The position numbers and the translations under genes were made by a program. Under the pieces are notes generated by a model. The model had not been told where the DNA came from, ran no database searches, and worked only from the letters and a program-made list of their open reading frames with translations. 64,000 bases of DNA, taken from NCBI RefSeq assembly GCF_003966565.1, contig NZ_AP018718.1, positions 2,108,001 through 2,172,000 of the forward strand, given 5' to 3'. Source of the stretch: Sulfuricystis multivorans (GTDB lineage Bacteria > Pseudomonadota > Gammaproteobacteria > Burkholderiales > Rhodocyclaceae). This document shows, piece by piece, positions 9,055 through 17,555 of the stretch (position 1 is its first letter; the number at the start of each line of letters is the position of its first letter).

Positions 9055-11679
9055 TCAATTCTCGGCGAACACCGGGTCCGCGGTCGGCTGGTTGATCACG
9101 CCGTAGCCCGGGATGCTGCGGCGCAAAAGTTGCAGCGGATTCGAGCCGATGCGCGAAAAATCGTTCAATTCGAGCTGGAAGAACAGTGCCGTGGTCGGCT
9201 GCTCGGCGATCGTCGCCAGCCGCTGCACGACGAAGCGTCCGACCCAGCAACCGGCATCGTACTCGAGTCCGCCGATGGTTTCGATGACGCGCCGTTCCTT
9301 GGTCGAATAATTGTAGCGCCCCACCCCATGCCAGCCGCCGAACAACGGCCATTGCGCCGAGACGTCGATCTGGCCGAGCAGGTCACGGCTATAGCGATAG
9401 GCGACGTTGAGCACCTTGCCGGCTTCGGGCCGGTAACGCCCGCCCAGGGTGAGACGTTCGGTGCGCCCATCACGCGGGTTGTATTGCCAGCCGACGTCGG
9501 CATAAGTGCGCGGCAGCACCTGACCGGCGAGCGTGGCGAGGATGTCGGCGGCGCGGTCGGTGCGGGCCTTTTCCCCCGGCAGCGTCACGGATTGGTCGGT
9601 GAAGTAATGACGAGTGCCGATGGTGGCGCGCAACAGATCGGCGCCGCTTGCCGGGTCGATCAGTCGCGAGGTGACGGCCAATGTCAGCTCGTTGGCATCG
9701 CCGATGCGGTCGCCGCCGGCATAGCGGTTTTCCGAGAACATCTGGGCGAAATTGAAATCGGCGATGCCGCTATCGAACACCGGGATCTGTTTCTGGTCGC
9801 GCTTGGGAATGAAAACGTAGTAGGCGCGTGGTTCGAGCGTTTGCATGAGCGTCTTGCCGAACCAGTCCGTGTTGCGCTCCAGCGCCGCGCTGCCGTCGAG
9901 ACTGAAGATCGGCAGCGCCCGGTTCTGGCTGGTCGGCACGGTGCGGAAGGTCGCCGCTGCGGGACGGTTGAGACCTGCAAGCTCGTAATGGGTCACATGC
10001 ACGCCGATCTTCGGTGTCAGCGTCAGCGCCGCGGTGGCCAAGGGCAGCGACAACTGCGGATAGACGATGGTGCGCTTGCCGAGCACATTGGTCGGATGAT
10101 CGAAATTCACATATTCCGCATTCAGGTTGAACGCGAGACCATACGGCAGATCGTAACGGAAGGCGCTGCCCGTGAGCTGGGGTAGCCGCTGGTAGGGCTT
10201 GGCGAGATTCTGCAGGGTCTGGAAGGCTTGCAGATTGAGCGAGGCGGCATACCACGGGCCGGCGTAGTTGAGCACCCCCTGGCGCAACAGATTGCCCTGC
10301 GAGACCTGGCTGATGCGTGTCGACAGGTCGCTGAAGTAGTTGTCGTCGGAAACGCCATTCACATTCAGCGACGCCGAGAATCCGTGACCGAGGTTCTGGG
10401 TGTGGATCAGCGCATAGCCGTAGCGGTCGCGGTCGGCCAAGCGATCGCCGGGCAGATATTCGATGCGCACCTGACCTTTGTCGGGCATACCCGCCTGGGT
10501 GCGGTTCGCTTCGGTGTCGAGCAGGTAACGGAACTCGCCGTTCAATTGCACGCCGCGGCGCGTCATCAGGCGCGGCGTGAGCGTCGCGTCCATGTTGGGG
10601 GCAATGTTCCAGTACCACGGCGCGGTGACCTCGAAGCCGCTCTTGCTGGTCGAGCCGATCGTCGGCGGCAGGAAACCGCTCTTCCTCTGGTTGTTGAGCG
10701 AAAATTTCATCCAGGGCAGATAGAGCAGCGGCACGTCCTTGAAGCGCACCGTCGCATGGCGTCCGCTCCCCTCCTCGTGCACATAGTCGAGGTCCAGCGT
10801 ATCGACATAGATTTCCCAGTCACGCTGGCCCGGCGCGCAGGTGCTGAAGGTGGATTCCGAGAGCCGGTACCGATCCTTGCCGCGGAACTCGAGCTTTGCC
10901 GCGCTGCCACTGCCGGTCACCGGCGGACGCTCAAGCATGCGGCCAGATTGCACGACCACGTTGCCGCTCTCGTCCATCGCCGGCAGCCCCAGCAATGTCA
11001 GCGCCGGTTCCGGTACCGGCGGACGGGGATGGCGGATCGTGTATTCCGGTTTCTCGAACTCGCCGGTGCTCGCTTCGAGGCGCATCTTCAGCCGCGGGCC
11101 GCTCATCGTCGTGTTGGGTGAGGTAAGACGCACGTTACCGGTGGCCTCGGCCTCGTCATCGAGCTGCCGATAGACGAGGCGATCGGCGCGCAGCGTATCG
11201 CCGCCCCGCTCGACCAGCACATTGCCCTCGGCCACGACTTCCTGCTCATTGATGCCCTCGATCCGGTCGGCGGTGACCGTGGTCGGGGCGGCAGTCTTGT
11301 CGGTGCGGGAAAAGGGCGTCGTCGGCAGCCGCGGCACGCTGCCGGCCTGGCCAGGCGTCATGTCGGCCGATGCGGGCCACTCGGCGGCGCGGGTGGACGG
11401 CTCCTGGACGGGCGCGGCAGGCGCAGAAAGCGCAGGGGCAGCCGCTGGCGCGGCCGAGGCCGGCGGCATCGGCGCGGCTCGAGAGGAAGAAGCCGGGGTT
11501 GCCGGTTGCGCATTGCCGGGCGCGGACCTGGCAGACGCAGGCGCGCCGCTCAAAAGCGCCGGATCGACGCGCAGAAGCGGCAGACCGACGGCCGCGATTG
11601 CAGGCATCCCGGCGAGCGCGAGCGCAAGCCCGCCCATGGCCCAGCCCGCTCGCCTCCATCCTTTCCTATCGAACGTCAT
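9055..11679 (-). CDS. lptD: LPS-assembly outer-membrane protein LptD
   Basis: LptD inserts lipopolysaccharide into the outer leaflet together with LptE. The 874-residue protein has a signal-like N terminus (about residues 1-30) and a long Ala/Pro/Ser-rich linker to about residue 130. A periplasmic OstA/LptA-like domain follows (TADRIEGINEQ, about 137-190), then the C-terminal beta-barrel. Only two cysteines are present, C281 and C811, against four in the Escherichia coli protein. The gene heads the minus-strand lptD-surA-pdxA-rsmA operon. Its promoter region contains mobile element copy A1. Confidence 0.95.
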   Translation of the reverse strand: MTFDRKGWRRAGWAMGGLALALAGMPAIAAVGLPLLRVDPALLSGAPASARSAPGNAQPATPASSSRAAPMPPASAAPAAAPALSAPAAPVQEPSTRAAEWPASADMTPGQAGSVPRLPTTPFSRTDKTAAPTTVTADRIEGINEQEVVAEGNVLVERGGDTLRADRLVYRQLDDEAEATGNVRLTSPNTTMSGPRLKMRLEASTGEFEKPEYTIRHPRPPVPEPALTLLGLPAMDESGNVVVQSGRMLERPPVTGSGSAAKLEFRGKDRYRLSESTFSTCAPGQRDWEIYVDTLDLDYVHEEGSGRHATVRFKDVPLLYLPWMKFSLNNQRKSGFLPPTIGSTSKSGFEVTAPWYWNIAPNMDATLTPRLMTRRGVQLNGEFRYLLDTEANRTQAGMPDKGQVRIEYLPGDRLADRDRYGYALIHTQNLGHGFSASLNVNGVSDDNYFSDLSTRISQVSQGNLLRQGVLNYAGPWYAASLNLQAFQTLQNLAKPYQRLPQLTGSAFRYDLPYGLAFNLNAEYVNFDHPTNVLGKRTIVYPQLSLPLATAALTLTPKIGVHVTHYELAGLNRPAAATFRTVPTSQNRALPIFSLDGSAALERNTDWFGKTLMQTLEPRAYYVFIPKRDQKQIPVFDSGIADFNFAQMFSENRYAGGDRIGDANELTLAVTSRLIDPASGADLLRATIGTRHYFTDQSVTLPGEKARTDRAADILATLAGQVLPRTYADVGWQYNPRDGRTERLTLGGRYRPEAGKVLNVAYRYSRDLLGQIDVSAQWPLFGGWHGVGRYNYSTKERRVIETIGGLEYDAGCWVGRFVVQRLATIAEQPTTALFFQLELNDFSRIGSNPLQLLRRSIPGYGVINQPTADPVFAEN

Positions 11680-11745
11680 CGCAATCGTTGGTCGTCGTCA
11701 GCGCCAGCGGCGCCAGGCGCATCGCATGCCGATGTTAGAATCAAA

Positions 11746-11939
11746 CCCAGATTGTCCATTAGACCATCCTGTCAGCGGATGGGCGTGAGCAAGCCTTGCC
11801 ATCCTGGACTGCGCGGGCGCGCATCATCTGTGGGCGGGCCCTTCGTGCCCGCGCTCCTCGCCAATAGTCACGGCTATTGACTCGTCGCGCGGACGCAAAT
11901 CGCCTCGCCCTCGCCTCGCACCCTAATGGACAATCTGGG
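11746..11939. mobile_element. MITE-like element, family A, copy 1 (A1)
   Basis: The 194-bp element is bounded by inverted ends CCCAGATTGTCCATTAG and its complement (CTAATGGACAATCTGGG). Two extra A/T bases on each side extend the match to AACCC...GGGTT. It has no coding capacity for a transposase. Inside, CAATAG and CTATTG form a small hairpin, and GGGCGGG/CCCGC arms form a second one. A second copy (A2) lies at 15533-15737 in opposite orientation, nearly identical but with 11 extra bases near one end. The flanks TCAAA and TTCAA match only partly, so the target duplication here is uncertain. It fills most of the lptD-amgK divergent region. Confidence 0.8.
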
Positions 11940-11973
11940 TTCAATGATTCTACCTTGCGCTGGAAGGGATTGC

Positions 11974-12972
11974 GTGGAGCGGAGCGAAGCGATCGAAGAC
12001 TGGCTGGCCGGACATTTCACCGGGCGGCGCTTCGCGCTCGCCCCGGCCTCGGCCGACGCCAGTTTCCGCCGCTATTTTCGCGTCACCCTGGACGATGGCG
12101 CCACGTACATCGTCATGGATGCGCCGCCCGCGCATGAGGACGTGCGTCCGTGGCTCGATGTGCAACGGCTGTTTCGCGCTGCCGGCGCGCATGTACCCGA
12201 AGTACTGGCAAAGGATCTGGCACAAGGCTTTCTGCTCATCTCTGATCTCGGTTCGACCACCTATCTCGCTGCATTGGCGGCAGGCGCCGATGCCGATTCC
12301 CTCTACCGTGCCGCGCTCGAGACGCTGATCGACATCCAGCGCGCGAGCCGTCCCGGCGCGTTGCCGGCCTATGACCGCACGCTGCTCAAACGCGAGCTCG
12401 ACCTGTTTCCTGAATGGTATGTCGCACGGCATCTCGCCGTCGAGCTCGATTCTGCCGAGCGGAACATGCTCGCAGCGGTGTTCGAGAAAATCCTCGCCGT
12501 CAATCTCGCCGAGCCTTGCGTATTCGTGCATCGCGATTATCACTCGCGCAATCTGATGGTCACAGGCAGCGCGCCCGGGGTGATCGATTTCCAGGATGCC
12601 GTCTTTGGGCCGATCAGCTACGACCTCGTTTCGCTCTTCAAGGACGCCTATGTCGACTGGCCCGAGGAGCAGACCCTCGACTGGCTGGCGCGCTACTGGG
12701 AAAAGGCCAAGCGCGCGGGCTTGCCGGTGCGCGCCGACTTCGGCGAATTCTTCCGCGACTACGAGTGGATGGGCGTGCAGCGGCATCTCAAGGTGCTCGG
12801 CATCTTCGCGCGCCTTTACCACCGCGATGGCAAGGACGGCTACCTCAAGGACATGCCGCGGGTCGCCCGCTATCTGCGTAGCACCTGCGAACGTTACGGC
12901 GAGCTGGCACCCTTGTTGCGCCTGATCGACAAACTGGAAAACCGACAATCTCAAGTGGCCTATACATTCTGA
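11974..12972 (+). CDS. amgK: N-acetylmuramate/N-acetylglucosamine kinase (AmgK-type phosphotransferase)
   Basis: AmgK phosphorylates the anomeric carbon of MurNAc/GlcNAc in the cell-wall recycling route that bypasses de novo UDP-MurNAc synthesis. The aminoglycoside-phosphotransferase fold is shown by the catalytic loop VHRDYHSRNLMV and the metal motif VIDFQDAVFGP. The next gene is murU, and the divergent neighbour is lptD, as in Pseudomonas. The start is uncertain. GTG 11974 has AAGGGA four bases upstream and begins where family similarity is expected. In-frame ATGs at 11926 and 11944 lie in or next to element A1; use of 11926 would give a start codon supplied by the element. Confidence 0.88.
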   Translation: MERSEAIEDWLAGHFTGRRFALAPASADASFRRYFRVTLDDGATYIVMDAPPAHEDVRPWLDVQRLFRAAGAHVPEVLAKDLAQGFLLISDLGSTTYLAALAAGADADSLYRAALETLIDIQRASRPGALPAYDRTLLKRELDLFPEWYVARHLAVELDSAERNMLAAVFEKILAVNLAEPCVFVHRDYHSRNLMVTGSAPGVIDFQDAVFGPISYDLVSLFKDAYVDWPEEQTLDWLARYWEKAKRAGLPVRADFGEFFRDYEWMGVQRHLKVLGIFARLYHRDGKDGYLKDMPRVARYLRSTCERYGELAPLLRLIDKLENRQSQVAYTF

Positions 12973-13655
12973 TGAAAGCAATGATTCTTGCCGCCGGCCG
13001 CGGCGAACGCATGCGGCCGCTCACCGACCGAACGCCGAAACCCTTGCTGCCGGTGGCCGGCAAGCCGCTGATCGTCTGGCATCTCGAACGCCTGGCGCGC
13101 GCCGGCTTTCGGGAGATCATCATCAACCATGCCCATCTCGGCGACGAGATCGAGGCCTTGCTCGGCGATGGCGATGCCTGGAATGTGACGATCCATTACT
13201 CCGCCGAGCCCGCGGGCGCACTGGAGACGGCGGGCGGCATCGCCAATGCGCTGCCGCTTTTAGGCCATGAGCCGTTTCTCGTCGTCAATGGCGACATCTT
13301 CTGCGATTGGGATTTCGCCCGTGCCCGAGACGCGCTCACCGCCGACATGCTCGCTCATCTCGTGCTGGTCGACAATCCGCCCCACCATCCGCACGGCGAT
13401 TTCAGCCTGCTGGAGGGCTGCAAAGTCGGCGCTGCCGGGACGGCACAGCGCCTCACCTTCGCTGGCATCGGCATCTACCGTCCGCAACTGTTTGCCGACA
13501 TCGTGCGCGGCACGGCAGCACCGCTCGCGCCCTTGCTGAGAGACGCGGTCGCCGCCGGACAAGTGAGCGGTGAATACCACCGCGGCCGCTGGGTCGATGT
13601 CGGCACACCCGAGCGCCTGACTCAACTGGACATCGACCTGCGGCATGCGTGCTAG
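12972..13655 (+). CDS. murU: N-acetylmuramate-1-phosphate uridylyltransferase
   Basis: MurU makes UDP-MurNAc from MurNAc-1-phosphate and UTP, completing the recycling route begun by AmgK. The 227-residue protein begins with the nucleotidyltransferase signature MILAAGRGERMRPLTDRTPKPLLP. It contains FLVVNGDIFCDWDF, with the metal-binding aspartate. The start overlaps the amgK stop. The pairing with amgK distinguishes it from other sugar-phosphate nucleotidyltransferases. Confidence 0.9.
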   Translation: MKAMILAAGRGERMRPLTDRTPKPLLPVAGKPLIVWHLERLARAGFREIIINHAHLGDEIEALLGDGDAWNVTIHYSAEPAGALETAGGIANALPLLGHEPFLVVNGDIFCDWDFARARDALTADMLAHLVLVDNPPHHPHGDFSLLEGCKVGAAGTAQRLTFAGIGIYRPQLFADIVRGTAAPLAPLLRDAVAAGQVSGEYHRGRWVDVGTPERLTQLDIDLRHAC

Positions 13656-13665
13656 CATTTTTCCG

Positions 13666-14973
13666 ATGGATCTCCTTCCCTTCCGCAACCGTCGTCAACG
13701 CCTACTCGACCGCATGACGGCTTCCGGCGGTGGCGTGGCGGTGATCCCCACCGCCGCCGAGCACATCCGCAACCGCGACACGCATTTCCCGTTTCGCGCC
13801 GACAGCTACTTCCACTACCTGACCGGCTTTCCCGAGCCCGAGGCCGTCCTCGTGCTGGTGGCAGGCAATACCCCCCAGACGCTCCTGTTCTGCCGCGAAA
13901 AGGATGCCCAGAAGGAAATCTGGGACGGCTTCCGCTACGGCCCGGCAGCAGCGCGCGAAATCTTCGGTTTCGATGCCGCCCACCCGATTGCCGAGTTCGA
14001 CGCAAAACTCCCCGACCTCTTGGCCGACCAGCCAGCGCTGTGGTATTCGCTCGGCTTCGAGGCCGATTGGGATGCCCGCATCGTCAAGGCGATGAACGCG
14101 GTGCGGGCGCAAACGCGTGCCGGCAAGCGCGCGCCGAGCGTCACGCATGATGTGCGCGCCGTGCTCGACGCGATGCGCCTCATCAAGGATGAGCACGAGA
14201 TCGCGCTGCTGCGCCGCGCGGCGCAAATCGCCGCCAGCGCCCACCGTCGCGCGATGCGCGCCACTGCGCCGGGCAAATACGAATACGAGATCGAGGCCGA
14301 GTTCCTGCACGAGTTTCGCCGCCAAGGTTGTCAGGCGCCGGCCTATCCGCCGATCGTCGCCAGCGGCGCGAACGCTTGCATCCTGCACTATGTCGCCAAC
14401 GACCAGCCGCTCGAGGATGGCAGGCTCCTTTTGATCGACGCCGGCTGCGAATTCGCCGGCTATGCCAGCGACATCACGCGCACTTTTCCGGTCAGTGGCC
14501 GCTTCACCGGCCCGCAGGCCGACCTCTATGAGCTGGTGCTCGACGCCCAGACCGCGGCGATCACGGCGGTCGAACCCGGGGCAAGTTTTCTCGCCCCGCA
14601 CGAGGCGGCGCTGCGCGTGCTGGTTCAAGGCATGATCGACCTCAAATTGCTCGTCGGTAGCCGGGATGGCCTCATCGAGTCGGAAGCCTACAAGCGCTTC
14701 TACATGCACCGCACCAGCCATTGGCTGGGACTGGACGTGCATGATGCCGGCGAATACCGCCAGAACGATGCCTGGACGACACTCCAAGCGGGAATGACGC
14801 TCACCGTCGAGCCGGGCCTGTATGTGCGCGCCGCCGACGATGTGCCAGCGGCCTTTCACGATATCGGCATCCGCATCGAGGACGACGTGCTGGTCACGAC
14901 GAATGGCCGTGAAGTTCTCTCACGCGATGCGCCGAAGACCATCGCCGAGATCGAGGCGGAGATGAAACGATGA
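13666..14973 (+). CDS. pepP: Xaa-Pro aminopeptidase, M24B family
   Basis: PepP removes N-terminal residues preceding proline; it is a cytoplasmic metallopeptidase. The N-terminal domain starts MDLLPFRNRRQRLL. The C-terminal pita-bread domain carries the metal ligands in IDAGCEFAGYASDITRTF, HRTSHWLGLDVHD and TVEPGLY, and a glutamate near GIRIEDDV. An in-frame ATG at 13645 overlaps the end of murU, but alignment to the family favours 13666 (435 residues). The next gene is ubiH-like, as in the Escherichia coli pepP-ubiH pair, with a four-base overlap. Confidence 0.93.
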   Translation: MDLLPFRNRRQRLLDRMTASGGGVAVIPTAAEHIRNRDTHFPFRADSYFHYLTGFPEPEAVLVLVAGNTPQTLLFCREKDAQKEIWDGFRYGPAAAREIFGFDAAHPIAEFDAKLPDLLADQPALWYSLGFEADWDARIVKAMNAVRAQTRAGKRAPSVTHDVRAVLDAMRLIKDEHEIALLRRAAQIAASAHRRAMRATAPGKYEYEIEAEFLHEFRRQGCQAPAYPPIVASGANACILHYVANDQPLEDGRLLLIDAGCEFAGYASDITRTFPVSGRFTGPQADLYELVLDAQTAAITAVEPGASFLAPHEAALRVLVQGMIDLKLLVGSRDGLIESEAYKRFYMHRTSHWLGLDVHDAGEYRQNDAWTTLQAGMTLTVEPGLYVRAADDVPAAFHDIGIRIEDDVLVTTNGREVLSRDAPKTIAEIEAEMKR

Positions 14974-16259
14974 ACGCACCTGTCTTGATCATCGGCGGGG
15001 GACCTGCCGGCATGGCGCTCGCGCTCGCCCTCTGGCGCAATGGCGTGATGAGCCGCATCGTCGATATCCGTCCGCGCGGCGCGGCGAAGCTCGATGCCCG
15101 CATCCTCGCCCTCTCGCATGGTGCGCGGCTGATTCTCGAAGCGCTGGGGGTATGGCAGGACATCCCACACACGCCGATCGAGACCATCCACGTCTCGCAT
15201 GCCGGCGGCTTGGGCCGCACGCTCATCAGCGCCGATGAGGAGGGCGTGCCGGCGCTGGGCTATGTGCTCTCTGCCGGTGCGCTGGCCACTGCGCTCGATG
15301 CGGCGATCAGCCGCGTCGGCATCGACTATGCCGAAAAAACGCCGGCGCCGGCCACCACGGATGCCTTGCTCACCGTCCATGCCGAGGGCCGCATCGACGA
15401 TGGCGCCGATCTCGTCGTGCGCGACTACGGTCAGCATGCGGTGATTTGTCTCGCCAAGGGCGTGGCATCGCATGGTCACATCGCCTGGGAACGGTTCACC
15501 CCGGAAGGCCCGGTCGCGCTGTTGCCTTTCAACCCAGATCGTCCATTAGGGCGCGAGGCGATTCCGAGGCGAGGGCGAGGCGATTTGCGTCCGCGTGACG
15601 AGTCAATAGCCGTGACTATTGGCGAGGAACGCGGGCGCGAAGGGCCCGCCCGCAGACCGGAAACGCCCGCGCAGTCCAGGATGACAAGGTTTGCTCACGC
15701 TCATCCGCTGACAGGACGGTCTAATGGACAATCTGGGTTCAACGACGGTTACGCCGTCGTGCTGACCTGTCCGGCCGCCGACAGCGAGCGTATCGCGGCG
15801 CTGGGTGATGCCGACTTCCTGGCGCTATTGCAGATGCGTTTCGGCTCACGGCTGGCACTCGCCGGTGTCGGCCCACGCCAGGTCTATCCGCTCGGCTTGC
15901 GCATGCGCCGGCAGGTGATTGCCGAACGCGCCGTCTGGATCGGCAATGCGGCGCAGACGCTGCACCCGGTCGCCGGCCAGGGCTTCAATCTCGCGCTGCG
16001 CGACATCGCGGAGCTTGCCGACACTTTGCGTGACGCCGCGGATCCCGGCGATCCAGAGCTACTCTCCCGTTATGCCCGCGGCCGCCGGCTCGACCGCCTG
16101 GCCACCGCGACATTCACCGGCACTCTGGTGCGGCTCTTCTCGAACGATTTTGGCCCACTCAAGCACCTGCGCGGCGCGGGGCTCTTGGCGCTCGATCTGT
16201 GCCCCCCCGCCCGCTCCTTCCTGGCCCGACGCATGATGTTCGGCGCAAGAGGATGGTAG
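14970..16259 (+). CDS. ubiH: UbiH/Coq6-family FAD monooxygenase carrying an in-frame 70-codon insertion
   Basis: Members hydroxylate the ubiquinone ring using FAD and O2. Visible motifs are the dinucleotide fold LIIGGGPAGMALALAL and the C-terminal FAD motif IGNAAQTLHPVAGQGFN. Between ALLPF and GYAVVLTC the gene is split by element A2, but the frame stays open. Removing 205 bp of element plus one TTCAA copy (210 bp) restores LLPFNDGYAVV and a 359-residue protein. The inserted segment is Arg/Gly/Pro-rich and unlike the family. Whether the 429-residue product folds is unknown. The position after pepP supports ubiH rather than another ubiquinone hydroxylase. Confidence 0.85.
   Translation: MNAPVLIIGGGPAGMALALALWRNGVMSRIVDIRPRGAAKLDARILALSHGARLILEALGVWQDIPHTPIETIHVSHAGGLGRTLISADEEGVPALGYVLSAGALATALDAAISRVGIDYAEKTPAPATTDALLTVHAEGRIDDGADLVVRDYGQHAVICLAKGVASHGHIAWERFTPEGPVALLPFNPDRPLGREAIPRRGRGDLRPRDESIAVTIGEERGREGPARRPETPAQSRMTRFAHAHPLTGRSNGQSGFNDGYAVVLTCPAADSERIAALGDADFLALLQMRFGSRLALAGVGPRQVYPLGLRMRRQVIAERAVWIGNAAQTLHPVAGQGFNLALRDIAELADTLRDAADPGDPELLSRYARGRRLDRLATATFTGTLVRLFSNDFGPLKHLRGAGLLALDLCPPARSFLARRMMFGARGW
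15533..15737. mobile_element. MITE-like element, family A, copy 2 (A2), inside ubiH
   Basis: This 205-bp copy is inverted relative to A1 and begins CCCAGATCGTCCATTAG, ending CTAATGGACAATCTGGG. It is flanked on both sides by TTCAA (15528-15532 and 15738-15742), a perfect 5-bp target duplication. Element plus duplication is 210 bp, exactly 70 codons, with no stop in the ubiH frame. Relative to A1 it has 11 additional bases near the left end and scattered substitutions. It encodes no transposase, so mobilisation would need an enzyme supplied from elsewhere in the genome. Confidence 0.9.
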
Positions 16260-16307
16260 GCGTTAGAATTCGCCCCTCCCCATCCCTGCCTGCTGCTACG
16301 TCTGACC

Positions 16308-17309
16308 ATGAACTACCTCGGCTTTACGCTGCGCAACAATCTGTTCGTCGCGCCGATGGCCGGGGTGACGGACCGCCCGTTCCGGCAGTTGTGCAAGCGG
16401 CTCGGCGCGGGCTTGGCGGTCTCCGAGATGGTGACCTCGAACTCGCTGCTCTATGGCAGTGCCAAGACGCGCCGGCGTGCGGATCACGCAGGCGAAGTCG
16501 AGCCGATCGTCGTGCAGATCGCCGGCGCCGATCCGGACATGCTCGCCGCCGCGGCGCGTTACAACGTCGAGCGCGGCGCACAGATCATCGACATCAACAT
16601 GGGCTGCCCGGCCAAGAAGGTCTGCAACGTGATGGCCGGCTCGGCGCTGATGCAGAACGAACCCCTGGTGGCGCGGATTCTCGAGGCCGTCGTCAAGGCG
16701 GTGCCGGGGGTGCCGGTGACGCTCAAGATCCGCACCGGCTGGAACCGCGAGAACAAGAACGCACCGACCATTGCACGGATCGCTGAAGAATGCGGTGTGC
16801 GGGCGATCGCCATCCACGGCCGCACGCGGGCAGACCAGTATCAGGGCCAGGCCGAATATGACACCATCGCGCTGGTCAAGACGCTGGTGAACATCCCGGT
16901 GATCGCCAACGGCGACATCGACACCCCCGAAAAAGCCAGGTTCGTGCTCGACTACACGCAGGCCGACGGCGTGATGATCGGCCGCGCGGCCCAGGGTCGT
17001 CCCTGGCTATTCCGCGAGATCGAGCATTACTTGAAGACCGGTGCCGTCCTGCCAGCGCCGACTTGCCATGAAATCCACACCATCCTGCGCGAACACCTCA
17101 CCGACCTCTACGCCTTCTATGGCGAGGAGACCGGCATCAAGATCGCCCGCAAGCACATCGGCTGGTATACCAAGGGCATCGCGGGGGCAGCGCGTTTCCG
17201 GCACATGATGAACCAGCTCGACAACGTCACGGCGCAACTGGCCGCCGCCGACGAATTCTTCCTCGGCCAGCGGGCCGGCAATCAGCCGATTTACGCGGAG
17301 GCGGCATGA
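16308..17309 (+). CDS. dusB: tRNA-dihydrouridine synthase B
   Basis: DusB reduces a uridine in the tRNA D-loop with FMN and NADPH. The 333-residue TIM-barrel protein shows LFVAPMAGVTDRPFR and INMGCPAKKVCN, which includes the catalytic cysteine, and the FMN-binding end GRAAQGRPWLF. The 48-base gap after ubiH suggests a separate or weakly linked unit. The stop overlaps the fis start by four bases, the conserved dusB-fis arrangement. Confidence 0.95.
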   Translation: MNYLGFTLRNNLFVAPMAGVTDRPFRQLCKRLGAGLAVSEMVTSNSLLYGSAKTRRRADHAGEVEPIVVQIAGADPDMLAAAARYNVERGAQIIDINMGCPAKKVCNVMAGSALMQNEPLVARILEAVVKAVPGVPVTLKIRTGWNRENKNAPTIARIAEECGVRAIAIHGRTRADQYQGQAEYDTIALVKTLVNIPVIANGDIDTPEKARFVLDYTQADGVMIGRAAQGRPWLFREIEHYLKTGAVLPAPTCHEIHTILREHLTDLYAFYGEETGIKIARKHIGWYTKGIAGAARFRHMMNQLDNVTAQLAAADEFFLGQRAGNQPIYAEAA

Positions 17310-17545
17310 GCAACGACCTAGCCGACTGCGTGCGTCGCAGTCTCAATCGCTATTTCCGCGATCTCGACGGCGAGACGCCGCATGCCATCTACGACATGGT
17401 GATCGGTTGCGTCGAAAAGCCGATGCTCGAAGTGGTGCTGAAACAGGCACGGGGCAATCAGACCGTCGCGGCGGAAATGCTCGGCATCAGCCGCAGCACG
17501 CTGAGAAGGAAGCTCGCCCAATACCAGCTGGATCAATCGTCTTGA
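17306..17545 (+). CDS. fis: DNA-binding protein Fis
   Basis: Fis is a small nucleoid-associated protein that bends DNA and regulates growth-phase genes. The 79-residue product ends with the helix-turn-helix [20 protein letters not shown]. The N-terminal part is shorter than that of enterobacterial Fis (98 residues), which is usual for betaproteobacteria. It is translationally coupled to dusB and followed closely by purH. Confidence 0.94.
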   Translation: MSNDLADCVRRSLNRYFRDLDGETPHAIYDMVIGCVEKPMLEVVLKQARGNQTVAAEMLGISRSTLRRKLAQYQLDQSS

Positions 17546-17555
17546 GGGAAATTCC

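Noticed and set aside
11746-15737. The two element A copies as a CRISPR or integron attC feature
   Set aside because: There are only two copies, long and inverted, with target duplications and terminal repeats and no cas or integrase gene.
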